From Prochlorococcus marinus CUG1438 (GTDB lineage Bacteria; Cyanobacteriota; Cyanobacteriia; PCC-6307; Cyanobiaceae): a stretch of DNA of 64,000 bases. Positions 58,241 through 64,000 of the stretch are shown here, in pieces. A model generated the notes under the pieces. That model ran no database searches, was not told where the DNA came from, and saw nothing but the letters and a program-made list of their open reading frames with translations. The stretch is taken from contig JAEPLS010000001.1 of assembly GCA_017644325.1 (NCBI GenBank), positions 953,774-1,017,773 of the forward strand, in the 5' to 3' direction. Position 1 is the stretch's first letter. Each line of letters opens with the position of its first letter. Both the position numbers and the translations under genes were made by a program.

Positions 58241-59522
58241 AAATCTCATAATGTCCTTTATTAGGCAAATTTATGATTCTTGGCTCCTTTTTCTTTTGCT
58301 CAATAGACCATTCTGGATGAAACCAATAATAAGGTTTTCTCCCACCAAATCTGTATTGTTTTTTTTCATGGCCTAATTTTCTTAAGCAATCTGCGGCTTC
58401 CTTTACATCTTTATCTGTTATATGTTCATCATTTCTACAACCGCTATTAACCAAAGCTTCAACTGTCGTAAATCTATATTTATTGTGCTCTTTATTCGTC
58501 CATTCCTCTATACGTGAGTAGAAAGGGTGTTCTGCTTCGAAATTTAAATTTCTTATATTTATTTCCTCTTTATATTCATCATCCAAATCCAATATCATTC
58601 CTTCTTTATAGGCCAGCAAAGCAGCTTTCCAGATTCGATCTCTATCTTTTAAAACCTTTTTATTATTTATTAATTTCCCTTCTAGATTTATTACCCAATA
58701 CCTTCTAGAACCTGTTGGATCATTTAGAAAATCAGTTCTATTACAACTTGAAACCATTATTGATGGTCTTGGATAAGAACCAATACTTCTTCCATAAGGT
58801 CTTCTAAATGTATCAATCGGACTTGATAGAAGAGCTTTTAATGTTGCTGCTTTTTCTGAATTTGGTGAGATCCTATCTAATTCTGCAATTTCAAAAATCC
58901 AACATCTTTGCAGCATCATTGCCAAATCTTGAGGCTTTGGTTGCCATGTATCAGCAAAGAACTCATCAGAAGCTAAATATCTCCAAAAAGTAGATTTTCC
59001 TGTTCCTTGCTTACCAACTAAAATGCAACAATTATCAAACTTACAACCACGATTTTTGACTCTTGCAACTGCTCCAATTAGGGTCATTTTAAGCATCTGG
59101 TCATATAACTTAGAGTCAGTTCCTAAGTAGTCGGAAGACATTGTTTCTATGTCAATTGGTTTAATTGATTTATTATCTGCAATTCTTTCAAGATATGCAT
59201 TGACAGGGTGATATGTATTCTGACGAGCAGCTGTTAATAAACCATCAAAAGCAGAGTCTTTTCTAATGTTATATCCATACATATTTAGATAAGTTGAGAA
59301 GCTTTCAACAAAATCTATTTGAATAGTTTGTCCATCAAATTCCGGTTCAAGAGTTAGAAGATTATAGGTTAATCGTGGAGAACAATTATCAACTAAAAGT
59401 TCTACTAAATCTCCAGAATCAATCTTCTTTTTTCTTTCTCCTTCATAACCGCTTGGAAATTTAATTTTATTTAGAAATCCAGTACTAATAATTTGGTGTT
59501 GTCGTGTAATAGCATCAGTCAC
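58239..59522 (-). CDS. VirE-type (virulence-associated E) helicase protein
   Basis: The 427-residue protein has Walker A (GKQGTGKSTFWRYLAS, about 165), Walker B region (WIFEIAELDRI) and sensor (SIMVSSCNRTDFLNDPTGSR), the pattern of VirE/VapE superfamily-3-type helicases found in phage satellites and integrative elements. It probably initiates element replication. Its start overlaps the preceding gene by 8 bases. Confidence 0.88.
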   Translation of the reverse strand: MTDAITRQHQIISTGFLNKIKFPSGYEGERKKKIDSGDLVELLVDNCSPRLTYNLLTLEPEFDGQTIQIDFVESFSTYLNMYGYNIRKDSAFDGLLTAARQNTYHPVNAYLERIADNKSIKPIDIETMSSDYLGTDSKLYDQMLKMTLIGAVARVKNRGCKFDNCCILVGKQGTGKSTFWRYLASDEFFADTWQPKPQDLAMMLQRCWIFEIAELDRISPNSEKAATLKALLSSPIDTFRRPYGRSIGSYPRPSIMVSSCNRTDFLNDPTGSRRYWVINLEGKLINNKKVLKDRDRIWKAALLAYKEGMILDLDDEYKEEINIRNLNFEAEHPFYSRIEEWTNKEHNKYRFTTVEALVNSGCRNDEHITDKDVKEAADCLRKLGHEKKQYRFGGRKPYYWFHPEWSIEQKKKEPRIINLPNKGHYEI

Positions 59523-59955
59523 AAAATTCTCTCCTTATTCTTTTTTCTCTTTTTCTTTTAGGTCTATTTGGTGTATGTCCGTAAGTTACTTTGTTGCATC
59601 TAAGTGTAGTTTCTGCTCTATCTTTAGCGTAGATTTTCTGTTGTTCTTCAGAGAAAATTTTCCAATATTTACCATCATTTCCATGAAATCTATGGCACTC
59701 AGGCAACCCATCATAAACACCTTTATATTTATAAAATTCTTCAATTAGGGCTTGTTGTCTTTCGTATTCTTTTAAGTATTTTGGTGTTATTGGCTTACTA
59801 CTATGAAAGCCATCTAACTTAAGCCAATTACAGAATTGATCGTCTGATCGAAAGGTTTCATAGTACCTTCTACGCCAACCATTCATTGCTTTTTTTCTTT
59901 CTTCTTCACTATCAAAATGCTCTGGCGCTATCCATTTACCATTTACTTTTTCCAT
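59515..59955 (-). CDS. Hypothetical protein of the replication module, 146 residues
   Basis: The protein is basic, with WRRRYYETFRSDDQFCNWLK near residue 28 and a Lys/Arg tail (RPKRKREKRIRRE). I prefer ATG 59955 over 59967. Overlaps neighbours on both sides. It may bind nucleic acid. Confidence 0.6.
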   Translation of the reverse strand: MEKVNGKWIAPEHFDSEEERKKAMNGWRRRYYETFRSDDQFCNWLKLDGFHSSKPITPKYLKEYERQQALIEEFYKYKGVYDGLPECHRFHGNDGKYWKIFSEEQQKIYAKDRAETTLRCNKVTYGHTPNRPKRKREKRIRREFCD

Positions 59956-60200
59956 ATTCGCCACCAATCTTTTTTTATTCCAAGTTGCTCTAATAAATTT
60001 GCTATTTGCTCATGATATTTAGTTTGGATATATTCTAATATCTGAACTTTGGTTTGTAATGCACAACAATAAGCATTTGCTTGGACTAGCTCTTCAAATA
60101 GATAATCAAAAACCTTTCCATTATCACCAAGTTCAGTTGCTTTGTTATGACACCTATTTTTAAAGGTGCTTTTAAGTATTTTAGAGGGAATCGTATCCAC
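59943..60200 (-). CDS. Hypothetical protein of the replication module, 85 residues
   Basis: Helical (YLFEELVQANAYCCALQTKV) with Cys pair. Its start overlaps the stop of the HTH gene by one base. Unknown. Confidence 0.55.
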   Translation of the reverse strand: MDTIPSKILKSTFKNRCHNKATELGDNGKVFDYLFEELVQANAYCCALQTKVQILEYIQTKYHEQIANLLEQLGIKKDWWRIWKK

Positions 60201-60472
60201 TACTTAACCTCCTTTGCGACGAGGTCTTTCATCATCTCTTTCTTATATCTAGCTCCCTTTTGCTTCTTAGTTTCTGCGGAATGTTTAAGTAGTGCTTTTC
60301 TGCACTCCTCTAATCCATAAACACATTTCCCTTTTTCCTTTCCTTCACCTACTCGATAGAAGTGTTCTCCCGCTACAAATACATTCGCTTTTTTTAACTT
60401 ATAAACAGTTCTTTCACTGCAATATAGATACTCAACTAACTTAGGAAGCTCTATCCAGTTTGTAGTAGTCAT
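60200..60472 (-). CDS. HTH DNA-binding protein of the replication module
   Basis: LPKLVEYLYCSERTVYKLKK is a helix-turn-helix resembling MerR/excisionase-type regulators, followed by a basic tail. Probably a regulator of the element operon. Overlaps the first gene of the operon by 32 bases. Confidence 0.65.
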   Translation of the reverse strand: MTTTNWIELPKLVEYLYCSERTVYKLKKANVFVAGEHFYRVGEGKEKGKCVYGLEECRKALLKHSAETKKQKGARYKKEMMKDLVAKEVK

Positions 60473-60677
60473 TAACCTTTGAAGGATTATTCTTCAACTC
60501 GTTATATGCAGTAAGAACAGAAGGATTCGTCATCACGAGAAATCCATTTACATTCACACCAGATTTCTCAAAGCAAATTAAATCCATTGCAATTCCAACT
60601 GAATCGTGATGAGTCAAGTTAGAAGCTTGGAGCTTCTTTCCTTTGAAAAACTTTGGTGGTCTGTTGCGTGTTCTCAA
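60441..60677 (-). CDS. First gene of the replication operon, 78 residues
   Basis: TTG start at 60677. Soluble, with SVGIAMDLICFEKSGVNVNG and YNELKNNPSKVNDYYKLDRA. Family unknown. It is the promoter-proximal gene, 270 bases from the tRNA. Confidence 0.5.
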   Translation of the reverse strand: MRTRNRPPKFFKGKKLQASNLTHHDSVGIAMDLICFEKSGVNVNGFLVMTNPSVLTAYNELKNNPSKVNDYYKLDRAS

Positions 60678-60876
60678 TATATATGGAGTTGTTTGTTGAT
60701 AATCCCCGCACTTATCGAAGGTGCATCAAATAAAGTCGAAGGTCACTACTGTGGGCTGTTTGAAGGTCGCAAATATCTGACAACTTTATTATTGCCGAGA
60801 TCTGAACTAATTCAACCTAAAGTTGCACACATGGTTTCGAAGTTCCGTGGCTTTTTTATTACAAATCCAACATATT

Positions 60877-60895
60877 CCACGGAAAAGCTACGGAT
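60877..60895 (+). repeat. Right-arm repeats of the 16-kb element
   Basis: CCACGGAAAAGCTACGG has ACGG at 60879 and 60890 (11 bases apart). TTCCACGGA is shared with the left arm at 45103. Confidence 0.65.
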
Positions 60896-60943
60896 ACTTT
60901 TGAGACTCTATTTTGGTATATCTGAGATCGACTGCTATGACTA

Positions 60944-61017
60944 TCGGGGCGACAGGATTCGAACCTGCGACCTAGTGCTCCCAAAGCACCCGCGCTACCA
61001 AGCTGCGCCACGCCCCG
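60944..61017 (-). tRNA. tRNA-Pro (UGG), intact attachment gene
   Basis: On the minus strand CGGGGCG pairs with CGCCCCG (acceptor stem). The anticodon loop reads CTTTGGGAG with anticodon TGG, and GGTTCGAATCC is the T-arm. CCA is not encoded. It is the only complete tRNA in the window and the source of all the scars. Confidence 0.96.
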
Positions 61018-61112
61018 CTCATAAGATCTTAGTTCATAACATGCATCTGTTAAAGACCAAATTTTAAAAATATTGATAAAAAAACTATTTTTTAAGGAAA
61101 ATTTACTAATCC

Positions 61113-61130
61113 TCGCTAAATTGTCGCTAA
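61113..61130 (+). repeat. Arm repeats right of the intact tRNA
   Basis: TCGCTAA at 61113 and 61124, spaced 11 bases. The pair recurs at 62052, at the other side of this 1.1-kb interval. Confidence 0.65.
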
Positions 61131-61190
61131 TATTTTTCTTCAATTAAGCGGGAATTTTGGTGACACCCGCTTTACTTAAAAAATATCTAA

Positions 61191-61224
61191 AAATGAAACG
61201 CTTGCTACTTGCACCGCTATATTA
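61191..61224 (+). pseudogene. Orphan signal-peptide start
   Basis: ATGAAACGCTTGCTACTTGC encodes MKRLLLAPLY and then stops. It is a truncated copy of the island signal peptide, lying just before the next promoter cassette. Confidence 0.45.
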
Positions 61225-61231
61225 AATACGA

Positions 61232-61272
61232 TTGACAGTCGATCTAACATACATGGGTAAACCTTCTTTTTT
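61232..61272 (+). promoter_or_regulatory. Cargo promoter cassette 6
   Basis: TTGACAGTCGATCTAACAT (61232-61250), then GGGTAAACCTTC and a T-run, directly before the gene at 61275. Confidence 0.7.
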
Positions 61273-61274
61273 TA

Positions 61275-61526
61275 ATGCGTAAATTATTAATACTTTGCGT
61301 CCTTTTGTTTTTATCAGGATGTGGTTATGGTTCTCAAATGGAGGCTTATAAAGCTTGCGAAAGGGAATGGTATTTACTCTACTCTTCAGATGAGTACCAA
61401 AAAAAAATTTGGGGAGACCATTATTTTAGAACATGCCAAAATGAACCCTCAAGCAGAAAAGTGTTAGGACTTTACAAGACGAGTAGATTTGGGTCTTGGC
61501 AGGTTGGGAAAAGATTCTCTTATTAA
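61275..61526 (+). CDS. Small lipoprotein, 83 residues
   Basis: Lipobox LSGCGYG after a short hydrophobic signal. The mature part is polar, with Cys in AYKACEREWYLLY and RTCQNEPS. It abuts the next gene (stop at 61526, start at 61527). Unknown. Confidence 0.65.
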   Translation: MRKLLILCVLLFLSGCGYGSQMEAYKACEREWYLLYSSDEYQKKIWGDHYFRTCQNEPSSRKVLGLYKTSRFGSWQVGKRFSY

Positions 61527-61955
61527 ATGAAACGCTTACTACTCCCACTACTAGCTGCTATCGCTTTACCTAATGCTCTTAATGCAGGTGATTTAGGAAT
61601 TGCAGATTTTGATTTAGAGCGAGTTGTAAATATAAATAAAAAAAATAAAATCAAGTATCAAGAGACTGTTGAAAGTGATGTGATTAATTTTAATTGCGGG
61701 GCAATAAATACTTACAAGAAAAAATGCTTAATTGAGTTTAAAAATGGCTTACTAATTGTTGATGGTTCTAGAGGAATTAAGCCGAGTCAAATAAAACATG
61801 TAAATTTTGTATCTAATGGGGCTAGTCTTTTTATTTACGTTACTTATGAAGATTCAAATAATAAATTAGTTCATGCTGGATTTAGCAGCATGGATATTGG
61901 ACAACGTGCAGGATTTCAAACTCGCTTCTTAAATTGGATGAACTCAGATAAATAA
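61527..61955 (+). CDS. Exported protein with shared island signal peptide
   Basis: A signal peptide (MKRLLLPLLAAIALPNALNA) nearly identical to that at 29447, followed by a mature part with two Cys (INFNCGAINTYKKKCLIEF) and beta-type pattern. Unknown. Confidence 0.65.
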   Translation: MKRLLLPLLAAIALPNALNAGDLGIADFDLERVVNINKKNKIKYQETVESDVINFNCGAINTYKKKCLIEFKNGLLIVDGSRGIKPSQIKHVNFVSNGASLFIYVTYEDSNNKLVHAGFSSMDIGQRAGFQTRFLNWMNSDK

Positions 61956-62009
61956 ATGAAACGCTTACTACTCCCACTAATAGCTGCAATTTGCATAAAG
62001 GGTAACTAG
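61956..62009 (+). pseudogene. Orphan signal-peptide start
   Basis: ATGAAACGCTTACTACTCCC again opens the island signal peptide (MKRLLLPLIAAI) but ends after 17 codons. Only 0-1 base separates it from the previous stop. Confidence 0.5.
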
Positions 62010-62051
62010 AAGTTTGGCTGATATGAAATCACCCGAGTTATTCAAAAAATC

Positions 62052-62068
62052 TCGCTAATGCTCGCTAA
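62052..62068 (+). repeat. Arm repeats at the right end of the last interval
   Basis: TCGCTAA at 62052 and 62062, spaced 10 bases. Matches 61113. Confidence 0.6.
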
Positions 62069-62132
62069 ACAGGTTGTAATAAATTATGTACTTTCTAGTA
62101 TTTGCAATACTTTTCGCTTGGATAATCGGTTA

Positions 62133-62211
62133 CTCTCAAAGCATCCGCGCTACCAAGCCACGCCACACACCGCTCATAAGATCTTTGTTCATAATATGCT
62201 TCAGTTAAAGA
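62133..62211 (-). repeat. Degenerate tRNA-Pro 5' half and upstream region
   Basis: CGCGCTACCAAGC and CGCTCATAAGATCTT match the 5' half of tRNA-Pro and about 40 bases upstream of the intact gene (61018-61056), with several changes. The 3' half is gone. This looks like the old chromosomal copy after an insertion delivered a new tRNA. The spacer 61956-62417 holds this and the remnants above. Confidence 0.75.
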
Positions 62212-62417
62212 TTTTTTCGAAAAATTTTATAAGCAAAATCTTATTACCCCATATTTTGAAATCTTTAACCATTTTTAAGTAATTCTTGGCATAAGATTAA
62301 ATTAATTAACTTAATTAATCTTTTAATTTTGAAAAATAATAATTTGAGTATTTTTTAAAAAAATATAAAATAAGTTTTAGATCTTAATTCCTTACCTATT
62401 TCTTAAAATTTTAAAGA

Positions 62418-62930
62418 ATGAAAAAATTTGAAGACTTAATTAATACTTATAAAGATTTTCCAAAAAAAGGAGTCGATTTTAAAGATGTTCTTGGAATTCT
62501 TCATGAGCCTGAAGTTTTCCATGAATTAATTATGCGAATGTGCTCAAGTCAAATTATAAAAAATTCTGAGGCCATAATTTCTATAGATGCAAGAGGTTTT
62601 ATTTTTGGTTCTGCTGTTTCATTAAAATCTTCAAAACCAATGATAGTCGCCAGAAAACCTGGAAAACTTCCAGGGGAAATAGTTGAACAAAACTACAATC
62701 TAGAATATGGAGAGGATGCTCTTTGCATACAAAAATATTCTTTAAATAAATATAATTCCTATGTAATTATTGACGATCTACTTGCTACTGGGGGGACTGT
62801 TGAATGTGTAGCAAACTTACTATCAAAAAATAATAAAAATATAAAAGGATTACTCACTGTAATCGAGTTAAATCATCTAAAGGGAAGGACTCGATTTGAT
62901 TTCCCAGTTGAATCAGTAATAAAGTTATAG
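62418..62930 (+). CDS. apt: Adenine phosphoribosyltransferase
   Basis: The 170-residue enzyme makes AMP from adenine and PRPP. The PRPP motif is VIIDDLLATGGTVECVANLL and the family start FPKKGVDFKDVLGIL is present, with RGFIFG near residue 60. It marks the chromosome right of the island. Monocistronic. Confidence 0.95.
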   Translation: MKKFEDLINTYKDFPKKGVDFKDVLGILHEPEVFHELIMRMCSSQIIKNSEAIISIDARGFIFGSAVSLKSSKPMIVARKPGKLPGEIVEQNYNLEYGEDALCIQKYSLNKYNSYVIIDDLLATGGTVECVANLLSKNNKNIKGLLTVIELNHLKGRTRFDFPVESVIKL

Positions 62931-62998
62931 TCTTAGTATTTTAACTATGCAAAAGAATCTAAGAGATTTTGAGTAATTTTTTTAAAAAATTTTTTAAT

Positions 62999-63103
62999 TT
63001 AAATTAAGCCAATAGATCCTGCAGTAAAACCTACCATTAGAAAGAATATAAATTCTGAAAGGTCTCTTGGTAGAGAATTAACAATAAGATTGAGTTGAGT
63101 CAT
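62999..63103 (-). CDS. Single-helix membrane protein, 34 residues
   Basis: MTQLNLIVNSLPRDLSEFIF is followed by one helix ending GFTAGSIGLI. It looks like a small photosynthetic complex subunit, but I cannot name it. Converges with apt. Confidence 0.55.
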   Translation of the reverse strand: MTQLNLIVNSLPRDLSEFIFFLMVGFTAGSIGLI

Positions 63104-63328
63104 TTAACCTTGTGCTCCTCAGGTTTATAAATTTTTAAAAAATATAACTAAAAATTTTTTTTGTTGAGGTAAAAAACTTCTTTTTTTTCTTTTTTCTAAA
63201 GATTTGCCTGTATGCAAACACTAAATTTGTAATTACTAACAAGCGTCCGACAAATTTAAACAAATCAAAAGTAAAAAATTTTTTTAATGCTATATTTATT
63301 CTATATATTTAACTGTACAAATAAAGAT

Positions 63329-63493
63329 ATGGATTATAAGAAGAAGTCTCTAAAAAAGCTTAACCTTACAAATACATATGAAGAGATAGACACTAGATTG
63401 GCATCAGGCTGGTATGTAGATTCTTCCGAGCTTAATAAGAAAAAAAAATATAAAACAAAAGAAGTTTCATTCAAGATTTCAAAAAAAATTTAG
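63329..63493 (+). CDS. Basic hypothetical protein, 54 residues
   Basis: From ATG 63329: MDYKKKSLKKLNLTNTYEEI and a Lys-rich tail. An upstream ATG at 63287 would add 14 hydrophobic residues. I prefer the shorter form. Unknown. Confidence 0.5.
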   Translation: MDYKKKSLKKLNLTNTYEEIDTRLASGWYVDSSELNKKKKYKTKEVSFKISKKI

Positions 63494-63674
63494 AAATAAT
63501 TTTTTTATTAAAGAATTTGACTACCACTATTTAGTAATTAACAATTACGTGAATGGTTTTGTATAGGTTTATAAAGTGGCACAATTTTTTTAGAAATGTA
63601 GTGATAAATACTTGATTTTTATTGACTAAACCAACTATCCTAAGGTGTACTTTAAATTTCGTGTGAGGAAATTT

Positions 63675-64000
63675 ATGAAGCTATTCAAAAGCTTATTAGT
63701 AGCTCCAGCGACTCTAGGACTTTTAGCTCCTATGTCTGCTACAGCTAACGAAGTTACTATTAGTGATTTCACTCCAGCAGAACAACTTGCTATCACTAAC
63801 AGCCGTGTTGACGGACTAGAAGCAAGATTAAACAACATTGAAGCTGGTAGTTTCTCAGAAACAACAACAGCAACATTCGGTGTTAACTTCTACGCTGGTA
63901 TTACCTACGACGATGATTGTGGTAACGATCTCGATGACAACTTGGGAACAGGTTACGATTTCAACATTGGTCTAAACACAAGTTTCACAGGTGAAGATTC
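63675..64000 (+). CDS. Porin, N-terminal part (cut by window edge)
   Basis: The first 110 residues match the porin at 50814: signal ending SATANE, then TISDFTPAEQLAITNSRVDG and an Asp-rich start of the barrel. It differs from the element porin only in scattered positions up to about residue 65 and more later. GTGAGGAAATTT with GAGGA lies upstream of the ATG. Confidence 0.88.
   Translation, partial: MKLFKSLLVAPATLGLLAPMSATANEVTISDFTPAEQLAITNSRVDGLEARLNNIEAGSFSETTTATFGVNFYAGITYDDDCGNDLDDNLGTGYDFNIGLNTSFTGED

Larger units (their letters stand above)
44956..61017. mobile_element. Tycheposon-like element with phosphate/arsenate cargo
   Basis: Bounded by a tRNA-Pro 3' fragment at the left and the complete tRNA-Pro at the right, about 16 kb. 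It carries a tyrosine recombinase at 45147, a glutamine-riboswitch peptide, the pho/ars genes, then a VirE-type helicase module and iteron-like repeats. Both ends carry TTCCACGGA (45103 and 60876). Tycheposons are published Prochlorococcus elements that integrate at tRNA genes. Assigning this interval to them is inference from layout. Confidence 0.8.

Noticed and set aside
58239..59522. VirE-type helicase as evidence for a complete prophage
   Set aside because: There are no capsid, terminase, portal or tail genes in the window. A satellite or integrative element fits.
60859..61143. Open frames running through the tRNA-Pro gene on both strands
   Set aside because: They are accidental translations of the tRNA and its flanks.

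Overview
The window looks like a high-light-type Prochlorococcus chromosome. It is very AT-rich, has many 30-60 residue proteins, and carries a high-light-inducible protein, picocyanobacterial families (DUF1651, DUF2839, DUF3721, DUF3764-like), glutamine-riboswitch (downstream-peptide) leaders, ArsJ/GAPDH arsenate handling and cyanobacterial porins. No strain can be named from the sequence alone.

1-20.9 kb: accessory-like chromosome with a few recognisable enzymes (SelO, a sodium symporter, an NRAMP-like transporter, an SRAP/HMCES protein, a SYLF protein, an RluF-type pseudouridine synthase, HLIP) among small membrane or soluble proteins. Notable items are a seven-gene minus-strand operon with DUF411, DUF3721 and MauE/DoxX-like proteins (9.8-11.8 kb), two copies of a DUF1651 plus twin-CX3C neighbourhood, and the first of two glutamine-riboswitch/56-residue-peptide units.

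20.9-62.2 kb: an integration hotspot anchored on one intact tRNA-Pro(UGG) at 60944-61017 (minus). Eleven displaced 3' fragments of that tRNA lie to its left and a degenerate 5' fragment lies to its right. This is the footprint of repeated site-specific insertion described for tycheposons of Prochlorococcus. Most interval ends also carry short direct repeats at about 11-bp phasing. Their sequence differs between intervals but often matches between the two ends of one interval.

The interval next to the tRNA (44956-61017, about 16 kb) looks like a complete element. It has a tyrosine recombinase and a ligase-N-terminus-like protein at the left, a phosphate/arsenate cargo (phoB-phoR, porin, pstS, chrA-like, arsJ, gap, arsR), and a satellite-like replication module (VirE-type helicase, HTH proteins, iteron-like repeats) at the right. 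Older, shorter intervals carry small secreted or membrane proteins, trypsin-like proteases, TPR proteins, a zinc-type module (COG0523-like GTPase, two phosphoesterase-fold proteins, an A-type-carrier-like protein, a Fur/Zur-like palindrome), a DnaB-like helicase with a sigma-like protein, and a GIY-YIG protein. Several cargo genes share an upstream cassette beginning TTGACAGTCGATCTA, and several share a signal-peptide start.

62.2-64 kb: chromosome resumes with apt, two small proteins and the start of a second porin whose N-terminus nearly matches the porin inside the element.
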